A stretch of 5,484 nt of DNA from an uncultured Clostridia bacterium (GTDB taxonomy: Bacteria > Bacillota > Clostridia > UBA1381), in NCBI GenBank assembly GCA_944391265.1, contig CALXSX010000053.1, forward strand, positions 1 through 5,484. Reading direction: 5' to 3'. The notes under the pieces were generated by a model. It was not told where the DNA came from and did no database searches. It saw nothing but the letters and a program-made list of their open reading frames with translations. The translations under genes were made by a program, and so were the position numbers. The first letter of the stretch is position 1; each line of letters opens with the position of its first letter. Of the stretch, positions 1 to 5,484 are shown one piece after another.

Positions 1-35
1 TATTGCATGCAGCGGCTTTTTACAGCACTTTTCAA

Positions 36-1652
36 TCATTGTTTTTTTGACTTCCGGGCATATTTGTCACAAAGATCGTTTATCTGATCTGCAAATTTGG
101 CAAGCTCCTTGTTAGTAAGTCCTCTGCTGAGCTCAATAACCGTTTTAAGTCTGCCGCATGCCGACATAAGCCGGTCAAAGGCAATGTTTGCCCTGCGTCT
201 GCCCTCAGAGGTCTTGCTTACCTTAACAATTTTGCCCTTGGCCAGGCACTCGCCGCTTATTAGATCATATTCGTCTCCGCTGAACGGTGCAGCCGTGTCA
301 AATCCGAGCTTGTTAGTTATCGTCTGGGCAAAGCTGTCGCAGACGATGTCCTCACCGTGATTTACAAAAACTTTGGCCGGCGGCTTTTCAACAGAACCAA
401 GCCATGAAAGAAGCATATCTCGGTCAGCGTGCCCGCTTATGCCCACGACTGTTTCTACCCTCGCCTTTACCATTATCTGCTCTCCGAACAAATTGACAGT
501 CTTTGCGCCGTCGACAATCTTTCTTCCCAGTGTTCCTTCTGCCTGATATCCTACAAATAATATTGTACTGTTTTCTTTCCACAGATTGTGCTTAAGATGA
601 TGCCTTATCCTGCCAGCTTCACACATTCCAGAAGCGGAAAGAACAACCTTTGGCTCTGAGTCAAAATTTATCGCAACAGATTCCTCCTTTGTTACGCTGA
701 GCCTGAGTCCGGGAAACGCTATCGGATTTATGCCCTTATCCAACAGCTCAAGTGTTTCGTCATCGTAATAGTCAAAAAGCTTTGCCTGATAAATTTTCGT
801 TGCTTCGACGGCGAGCGGAGAGTCAACGTACACAGGAAAATTCTCATGACCTCTTATCAGGTTTTCCTCTTTGATTTTTCTGAAAAGGTATAAAAGCTCC
901 TGCGTTCTTCCCACGGCAAACGACGGTATAACAAGTGTTCCTCCGGAATCAAAAGTCGCCTGCATAACATTGACAAGCTGCATTATGTAGTCAGGCCGCT
1001 CACCGTGTATTCGGTCTCCGTATGTCGACTCAATTACGACATAATCCGCGCTCTCCGGCTTCTGGGGATCACGTATAAGTGGTCTGTCAACATTTCCGAG
1101 ATCTCCGGAAAACAGGATTGTTCTCGTCTCCCCATTTTCGGTAATGGTGATGTGAATACTCGCAGACCCGAGCAAATGACCCGCATCAGAAAAACGGACT
1201 GTTATTCCGTCAACTATCTCTATCGGATTCCCATATCCGAATCCCTTAAACAGTGAAAGAGCTTTTTCGGCGTCCGCAACTGTATATTCCGGCTCATAGC
1301 CTGACGCGCCAGAGCGCTCCGCCTTTCTGTTTCGCCACTCAGCTTCCTGTTCCTGAATATGTGCCGAATCACGAAGCATTATCTCACAAAGTCTCAGTGT
1401 CGCCTCAGTGCAATAGACGGTGCCGTCAAACCCATTTTTCACAAGCGCCGGTATCATGCCTGAGTGATCTATATGCGCGTGAGTGAGAAGCACCGCATCA
1501 ATATTACCCGGAAAAACAGGAAGCTCACAATTTACATACATATCTCCCCCCTGCTCCATTCCGCAGTCTACAAGTATGTTTTTTCCGCACGCCTCTATGA
1601 GCGTGCACGAGCCTGTGACCTCATGTGCCGCGCCTATAAATGTTACGTTCAT
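36..1652 (-). CDS. beta-CASP metallo-beta-lactamase-fold hydrolase with RNA-specificity domain (CPSF73-like)
   Basis: Predicted cytoplasmic zinc-dependent RNA nuclease of the CPSF73-like beta-CASP family (COG1236-like), 538 residues. Visible metallo-beta-lactamase motifs are D29 (LVDCG), THAHIDH at 57-63, H159 (SDAGHLLGSA) and D184 (FSGDLG). The beta-CASP insert follows, with motif A E208 (ESTYGDR), the SASGMCEAGRIRHHL segment at 339-353, motif B H408 (ISGHADRD) and motif C H432 (NHGE). No metal ligand is missing, so the enzyme should be active. It is not RNase J, whose first motif reads HGHEDHIGG. A tail of about 100 residues follows motif C, ending in a probable helix (GLTNKELAKFADQINDLCDKY). 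The start at 1652 was chosen because GGAGG lies 8-9 nt upstream and the protein then begins at the first fold strand (MNVTFIGAAHEVTGS). The open frame to 1769 runs through the promoter. The last stop leaves 35 nt of window with no clear terminator. The fold is certain by motif; RNA as substrate is inferred from the family. Confidence 0.95.
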   Translation of the reverse strand: MNVTFIGAAHEVTGSCTLIEACGKNILVDCGMEQGGDMYVNCELPVFPGNIDAVLLTHAHIDHSGMIPALVKNGFDGTVYCTEATLRLCEIMLRDSAHIQEQEAEWRNRKAERSGASGYEPEYTVADAEKALSLFKGFGYGNPIEIVDGITVRFSDAGHLLGSASIHITITENGETRTILFSGDLGNVDRPLIRDPQKPESADYVVIESTYGDRIHGERPDYIMQLVNVMQATFDSGGTLVIPSFAVGRTQELLYLFRKIKEENLIRGHENFPVYVDSPLAVEATKIYQAKLFDYYDDETLELLDKGINPIAFPGLRLSVTKEESVAINFDSEPKVVLSASGMCEAGRIRHHLKHNLWKENSTILFVGYQAEGTLGRKIVDGAKTVNLFGEQIMVKARVETVVGISGHADRDMLLSWLGSVEKPPAKVFVNHGEDIVCDSFAQTITNKLGFDTAAPFSGDEYDLISGECLAKGKIVKVSKTSEGRRRANIAFDRLMSACGRLKTVIELSRGLTNKELAKFADQINDLCDKYARKSKKQ

Positions 1653-1659
1653 ATTTCTA

Positions 1660-1665
1660 CCCTCC
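1660..1665 (-). promoter_or_regulatory. Ribosome binding site that fixes the start of the beta-CASP gene
   Basis: The minus strand reads GGAGGG followed by TAGAAAT and then ATG at 1652-1650. This is a near-perfect anti-16S match at normal spacing. No comparable site precedes the ATG at 1769, so this site decides between the 538-residue start and a 577-residue alternative. Confidence 0.9.
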
Positions 1666-1716
1666 GTTTCTGCCGTTACGTTAAGTTTCAAAATCCAACC
1701 TTGTTTCCATAATTTA

Positions 1717-1745
1717 ATTATAGCATATACCTTAAGGAGTGTCAA
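1717..1745 (-). promoter_or_regulatory. Consensus sigma-A/sigma-70 promoter of the beta-CASP gene, extended -10
   Basis: On the minus strand TTGACA (1745-1740) is followed by a 17-nt spacer and TATAAT (1722-1717). The spacer ends in TGC, giving an extended -10 (TGnTATAAT). Both hexamers match the consensus exactly and the spacing is optimal. The predicted transcription start is near 1710 (an A), which leaves a leader of about 58 nt before the ATG at 1652. The promoter lies directly downstream of the exporter operon's terminator, so the beta-CASP gene has its own transcription unit. A promoter this strong would usually be either constitutive or repressed. Confidence 0.88.
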
Positions 1746-1763
1746 CATTATGACTATTGACAC
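1739..1763. promoter_or_regulatory. Inverted repeat overlapping the -35 box, possible operator
   Basis: GTGTCAA (1739-1745) and TTGACAC (1757-1763) are exact 7-base complements separated by 11 nt, so the arm centres lie 18 bp apart. The left arm contains the -35 hexamer of the beta-CASP promoter. Position and symmetry would suit a dimeric DNA-binding protein controlling that promoter. Part of the left arm is explained by the -35 consensus itself, so the symmetry may be chance. No regulator is encoded in the window. Confidence 0.3.
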
Positions 1764-1841
1764 GGACATATTATCGGTACGTTCATATTGAAAATAAAAA
1801 AAATGCGTAACAGTCGTCCATATCGTTATAATTTGACAAAT

Positions 1842-1899
1842 AAAAAACCGGCACCCTGATCGTCAGACCCTGGTCTGATTTCTGAGTGTCGGCTTTTTT
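1842..1899 (-). terminator. Rho-independent terminator of the ABC exporter operon, possibly bidirectional
   Basis: About 20 nt after the stop codon at 1913, the minus strand forms a hairpin. The outer arms CCGACACTC (1892-1884) and GGGTGCCGG (1856-1848) pair with one A-C mismatch and one G-T pair. An inner stem TCAGAC/GTCTGA (1878-1873 with 1868-1863) closes a four-base loop. Six T follow at 1847-1842. On the plus strand the same hairpin is followed by GC and then T at 1894-1899, so it could also stop transcription entering from the left. It separates the exporter from the beta-CASP gene. Confidence 0.88.
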
Positions 1900-1912
1900 A
1901 ACACTTATTCTT

Positions 1913-3850
1913 TTAATCAAGCTCAAGTGCTCCCGTATAAAGCTGATAATAGGTGCCCTTAAGTTTAAGCAAATCCTCGTGAGTTCCGCGCTCGATTATG
2001 CGACCGTGATCAAGAACCATGATAGCATCGGAATTTTGTACTGTACTGAGCCTGTGCGCTATAACAAAAACCGTGCGTCCCGTCATAAGGGCGTCCATTC
2101 CGCGCTGCACTATAGCCTCTGTGTGCGTATCTATGGAGCTTGTAGCTTCATCAAGAATCATAACAGGCGGATCTGCTACGGCTGCACGTGCAATAGCAAG
2201 CAGTTGACGCTGTCCCTGACTAAGGTTTGCTCCATTTCCCATAAGCATTGTATTATACCCCTCAGGCAAGCGGCGAATGAAATCATCAGCTCCTGCAAGC
2301 TGTGCAGCTGCAATACATTCCTCATCGCAAGCGTCAAGGTTGCCGTACCGGATATTTTCCATAACTGTTCCGGTAAACAAGTTTGTGTCCTGGAGAACTA
2401 TACCCAGGCTTCGGCGCAGATCGGCTTTTTTGATCTTGTTGATATTTATGCCGTCATAACGAATTTTTCCGTCGTCAATATCGTAAAAACGGTTAATAAG
2501 ATTCGTAATTGTCGTTTTTCCAGCGCCGGTAGATCCTACAAAAGCAACCTTCTGTCCCGGCTTAGCATACAAGGATATGTCGTGAAGAACGATTTTTTCC
2601 GGCGTGTATCCAAACGTAACGTCATAAAAGCGAACATCTCCTCTGAGGCGCGTATACGTAACAGTGCCGTCCTGATGCGGATGCTTCCACGCCCACACAT
2701 TCGTACGCTCATCACACTCGCTCAAGCTGCCGTCAGAGTTTTCCTTTGCATTTACAAGCGTAACATAGCCTTCATCTGCCTCCGGCTCCTCATCAAGCAG
2801 CGCAAAAATACGGTGAGCTCCGGCAAGACCCATTATTACCATGTTTATCTGGTTTGACACCTGACCTATAGCTCCGGCGAACTGCTTCGTCATATTGAGG
2901 AACGGAACAACTATACTTATACTGAACGCCATGCCGGAAACGCTCAGATTCGGAGCCCCTGAAAGCAAAAGCGCACCGCCTGCAAGAGCAACAACGACAT
3001 ACATTATATTTCCGGCATTGCCGAGGAGCGGCATAAGAATATTCGCAAACCTGTTACCGTTTCTGGCATTGTAAAATATTTCACCGTTTACCTTGTCAAA
3101 ATCTTTCTTTGCACTTTCCTCATGACAGAACACCTTTATAACCTTCTGCCCTGTCATCATCTCTTCCATGAACGCTTCTGCCTTTGCGAGCGTTATCTGC
3201 TGACGAAGGAAAAATTTAGACGAGCGGTTCGTTATAGCACGTGCGGCAAAAACCATGCCTATGACACCTACAACAACAATCATTGCCAATATGATGCTGT
3301 AGTACATCATTATGCAAAATACCATAAAAAGGGTTATAGCCGATATAGTCATCTGCGGCAGACTCTGGCTTATAAGCTGACGGAGAGTATCTACATCGTT
3401 TGTGTAGTAACTCATTATATCGCCGTGACCGTTCGTGTCAAAGTACTTAATAGAAAGATCCTGCATACGGCTAAACATCTTTTCACGCAGTTTTTTAAGT
3501 GAGCCCTGCGTTATAACCGCCATCATCTGCGTGTATGCAGCGCCTGCAGCAAGACTGATAACATACAGCGCTATCAAAATAGCAACAAGCCCCAATATAT
3601 GACCAGACACAGCGGCCCAGTCACCGTTTCTGTAGTTTTCGTCAACTATAGATATAATGTTTTGCATAAACACTGCCGGAATAGCACTTACGACAGCGTT
3701 TATAAGTATACATACCATTGTGACCGGAAGAAGCACCGGATAAAATTCAAACAGCGTTCGCAAAAGCCTTCGAAGTACACCTTTAGGCGCTCTCTGTCCT
3801 CGCGCCGTAGTGGTGCGCTGAGTGTTCTGCTCATTTTTATTCTTCGACAT
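1913..3850 (-). CDS. ABC exporter half-transporter, catalytically complete partner (permease-ATPase fusion)
   Basis: Second half of a heterodimeric type IV (B-family) ABC exporter in the cytoplasmic membrane, 645 residues. After a charged N-terminus (1-36) come six probable membrane helices at about 37-60, 83-104, 165-183, 185-205, 275-298 and 304-322. The ATPase domain from about 403 has an A-loop Tyr (415), Walker A GSTGAGKT (439-446), Q-loop Q487, signature LSQGQ (543-547), Walker B MILDE with D567 and catalytic E568, D-loop SSID (571-574) and switch H599. All catalytic residues are present, but the signature has Gln in place of the first Gly. An unusual acidic linker (about 360-403, containing WAWKHP) joins the two domains. 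The ATG at 3850 was preferred over a GTG at 3889 because AGGTGA lies 5 nt upstream. The gene resembles the BmrD, LmrD and TM288 side of known pairs. The substrate is unknown; drug or lipid export is only the family expectation. Confidence 0.95.
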   Translation of the reverse strand: MSKNKNEQNTQRTTTARGQRAPKGVLRRLLRTLFEFYPVLLPVTMVCILINAVVSAIPAVFMQNIISIVDENYRNGDWAAVSGHILGLVAILIALYVISLAAGAAYTQMMAVITQGSLKKLREKMFSRMQDLSIKYFDTNGHGDIMSYYTNDVDTLRQLISQSLPQMTISAITLFMVFCIMMYYSIILAMIVVVGVIGMVFAARAITNRSSKFFLRQQITLAKAEAFMEEMMTGQKVIKVFCHEESAKKDFDKVNGEIFYNARNGNRFANILMPLLGNAGNIMYVVVALAGGALLLSGAPNLSVSGMAFSISIVVPFLNMTKQFAGAIGQVSNQINMVIMGLAGAHRIFALLDEEPEADEGYVTLVNAKENSDGSLSECDERTNVWAWKHPHQDGTVTYTRLRGDVRFYDVTFGYTPEKIVLHDISLYAKPGQKVAFVGSTGAGKTTITNLINRFYDIDDGKIRYDGININKIKKADLRRSLGIVLQDTNLFTGTVMENIRYGNLDACDEECIAAAQLAGADDFIRRLPEGYNTMLMGNGANLSQGQRQLLAIARAAVADPPVMILDEATSSIDTHTEAIVQRGMDALMTGRTVFVIAHRLSTVQNSDAIMVLDHGRIIERGTHEDLLKLKGTYYQLYTGALELD

Positions 3851-5484
3851 CCTGATCACCTGCCTTATTTTGTGATGTGTAAATCTCACGGTAAATTTTA
3901 CTGTTTTTCATAAGCTCTTCATGATTGCCGACAGCGCTTATATGCCCCCCGTCCATCATGATTATCCTGTCAGCGTCCTCAACGGAAGCAACTCTCTGAG
4001 CTATGATAATCTTCGTTGTCTCAGGGATAAACTTGCGCATTCCCTGACGAATAAGCGCATCTGTTTTCGTGTCGACAGCACTCGTCGAGTCGTCCATGAT
4101 AAGCACTTTTGGCTTTTTGAGCAAGGCCCTCGCAATACACAGGCGCTGCTTCTGACCTCCTGAAACGTTTGCTCCTCCCTGCTCTATCCATGTGTCGTAT
4201 TTATCTGGGAACAGCTGAATAAACTCGTCTGCCTGAGCGAGCTTGCATGCCTCATACATTTCCTCGTCGGTGGCATCAGGATTTCCCCAGCGCAGATTAT
4301 CTTTTATCGTTCCGGAAAACAGTACGTTCTTCTGGAGGACAACGGCAACGTTGTTTCTGAGTGTCTCAAGATCGTAATCACGCACGTCAGTTCCTCCAAC
4401 CTTTACGCATCCCTCTGTAGCATCGTAAAGACGTGCTATCAGCTGAACAAGTGTGGATTTTGACGATCCAGTACCGCCGAGTATTCCTATGAACTCTCCG
4501 GATTTTATATGCAAATCAACATTTTCAAGCGCCATGCGCTCAGCTTTTTTAGAGTATTTGAAACTAACATTATCAAAATCTACCGAACCGTCCCTAACCT
4601 CAGTAACAGCATTTTCAGGGCTTGTCAAATTGCTCTTTTCTGTCAGAACCTCAACTATTCTCTCTGCGGATTCCATAGACATTGTTATCATTACAAAAAC
4701 CATTGAGAGCATCATAAGGCTCATGAGTATCTGGAAGCTGTATGTAAGGATAGAGGACATCTGACCTACAGCCACGTCCATGCCGCGTCCGGAAATTACA
4801 AGATAAGAACCGAACGACAATACAAACGCCATACCGGCGTATACGCAAAACTGCATCATAGGATTGTTAAGAGCCATTATACGCTCAGCCTTTGTGAAGT
4901 CCTTGCAAACATTTTCAGCGGCGGCAGAGAATTTCTTTTTCTCGTATGCTTCACGGACATAGCTCTTTACAACACGCATTGCCTGAACATTTTCCTGTAC
5001 AGAATCGTTCAGAGCATCGTATTTTCTGAAAACGCGCCTGAAAATAGGCGTCGCTGCTCTTATTACAAAAACAAGACCAACAGCCAAAATAGGAATTGTG
5101 ATAAGGAATATCACTGCAAGACGTCCGCCCATAGCAAATCCCATTATAAATGAAAATATAAGCATAAGCGGCCCCCTGATAGCGATTCTTATAATCATCA
5201 TAAACGACATCTGCACATTTATAACATCTGTTGTCATACGAGTTACAAGACTCGAAACTGAAAACTTGTCGATATTCTCAAATGAATAATCCTGAATCCT
5301 GTAAAACATATCCTTTCTCAGGTTTTTTGCAAATCCTGTAGATGCTGTTGCACAGGAATTTCCCGCTGCAACACCGAACGCAAGCGAAAGAATAGCCATA
5401 ACCACCAGCTGTATCCCGTAATCAACGATTACGTCCATACCGCACCCGGCCTGCATCTTATTTACAAGCATAGCAATGGTAAAT
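3837..5484 (-). CDS. ABC exporter half-transporter with degenerate ATP site, 5' end outside the window
   Basis: First half of the heterodimeric exporter. The frame stays open to the window edge: codons before the ATG at 5471 read FTIA. That ATG is therefore probably internal, and roughly 30-50 residues including the first membrane helix are missing. Numbering from that Met, helices lie near 18-36, 93-112, 118-137, 206-228 and 238-264. The ATPase domain has a Tyr at 306 in the A-loop position, Walker A GGTGSSKS (332-339, with Ser for the usual last Gly), Q-loop Q380, a canonical signature VSGGQ (436-440), Walker B LIMDD with D461 where the catalytic Glu is expected, D-loop SAVD (464-467) and Q492 in place of the switch His. 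These changes are typical of the degenerate member of the TM287, BmrC and LmrC type, so they are not signs of decay. Its VSGGQ should complete the active site formed with the partner encoded just downstream. Confidence 0.93.
   Translation of the reverse strand, partial: FTIAMLVNKMQAGCGMDVIVDYGIQLVVMAILSLAFGVAAGNSCATASTGFAKNLRKDMFYRIQDYSFENIDKFSVSSLVTRMTTDVINVQMSFMMIIRIAIRGPLMLIFSFIMGFAMGGRLAVIFLITIPILAVGLVFVIRAATPIFRRVFRKYDALNDSVQENVQAMRVVKSYVREAYEKKKFSAAAENVCKDFTKAERIMALNNPMMQFCVYAGMAFVLSFGSYLVISGRGMDVAVGQMSSILTYSFQILMSLMMLSMVFVMITMSMESAERIVEVLTEKSNLTSPENAVTEVRDGSVDFDNVSFKYSKKAERMALENVDLHIKSGEFIGILGGTGSSKSTLVQLIARLYDATEGCVKVGGTDVRDYDLETLRNNVAVVLQKNVLFSGTIKDNLRWGNPDATDEEMYEACKLAQADEFIQLFPDKYDTWIEQGGANVSGGQKQRLCIARALLKKPKVLIMDDSTSAVDTKTDALIRQGMRKFIPETTKIIIAQRVASVEDADRIIMMDGGHISAVGNHEELMKNSKIYREIYTSQNKAGDQDVEE
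3856..3861 (-). promoter_or_regulatory. Ribosome binding site of the second exporter gene, inside the end of the first
   Basis: The minus strand reads AGGTGA, TCAGG, then ATG at 3850-3848. The site lies in the last codons of the upstream gene, whose stop is at 3839-3837. Ribosomes finishing the first gene therefore pass the start of the second, which suggests translational coupling and equal supply of the two subunits. Confidence 0.75.

Noticed and set aside
1..35. Terminator for the beta-CASP gene at the window edge
   Set aside because: Only short palindromes (such as TGCATGCA) are visible and no T-run follows on the minus strand; the real terminator may lie outside the window.
1653..1769. 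N-terminal extension of the beta-CASP protein (39 residues starting MSVSIVIM)
   Set aside because: It runs through the TTGACA and TATAAT boxes and the predicted transcription start, has no good ribosome binding site, and is unlike the conserved family N-terminus.
1790..1830. Second terminator at the T8 run on the minus strand near 1798-1805
   Set aside because: The preceding sequence offers only a weak stem of about four base pairs, and a much better terminator lies just upstream.
1827..1838. Plus-strand TATAAT and TTGACA hexamers in the intergenic region
   Set aside because: They are in the wrong order and spacing to form a promoter with each other, neither has a good partner hexamer, and no plus-strand gene follows.
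1886..2857. A 323-codon plus-strand open frame opposite the second exporter gene
   Set aside because: It is antisense to a clear ABC exporter gene, its start overlaps the terminator hairpin, and its Cys- and Ser-rich translation shows no recognisable domain. It is a shadow of the codon pattern on the other strand.
3851..3889. Upstream GTG start for the second exporter gene (13 more residues)
   Set aside because: The ATG at 3850 has a well placed AGGTGA and gives a typical charged N-terminus; the GTG would enlarge the gene overlap to 53 nt.
3122..3913. Plus-strand open frames of 104-126 codons opposite the exporter's membrane domain
   Set aside because: They are Tyr/His-rich antisense translations of hydrophobic minus-strand codons, with no domain or credible ribosome binding site.
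4651..4848. A 65-codon minus-strand open frame inside the first exporter gene
   Set aside because: It is out of frame within a well supported gene and shows no protein-like pattern.

Overview
The window holds three protein genes, all on the minus strand, and almost no spare DNA. Read in the direction of transcription (right to left), they are the two halves of a heterodimeric ABC exporter (5484-3837, cut by the window edge, then 3850-1913), a Rho-independent terminator (about 1892-1842), and a separately promoted beta-CASP metallo-beta-lactamase-fold RNA-processing-type enzyme (1652-36). No RNA gene, mobile element, CRISPR array or phage remnant is visible.

Organism: moderate base composition, GGAGG-type ribosome binding sites, a consensus sigma-A promoter (TTGACA, 17 nt, extended TGnTATAAT) and the style of the ABC pair (a GGTGSSKS Walker A in one partner, and an acidic linker with a WAWKHP motif in the other) suggest a Gram-positive, low-to-moderate GC bacterium, most likely a member of the Clostridia. 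This is an inference from resemblance, not a database result.

ABC operon (1913-5484): the two genes overlap by 14 nt, and the ribosome binding site of the second lies inside the end of the first, so their translation is probably coupled. Each encodes a six-helix exporter half fused to an ATPase domain. The upstream partner has Asp for the Walker B catalytic Glu and Gln for the switch His. The downstream partner has all catalytic residues but an LSQGQ signature. Together they should form one active and one degenerate ATP site, as in the TM287/288, BmrCD and LmrCD type of exporter. The substrate cannot be read from the sequence.

Intergenic region (1653-1912): it holds the operon terminator, whose hairpin has a T-run on both sides and could work in both directions. 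It also holds the promoter of the downstream gene, an inverted repeat overlapping its -35 box, and a leader of about 58 nt.

beta-CASP gene (36-1652): a 538-residue protein with all the metal-binding motifs of an active CPSF73-like nuclease. The open frame extends upstream to 1769, but that extension runs across the promoter; the start at 1652 has a strong ribosome binding site. The terminator and the promoter indicate that this gene is transcribed apart from the exporter. Overall this is an ordinary chromosomal region; the findings are refinements rather than a new system.
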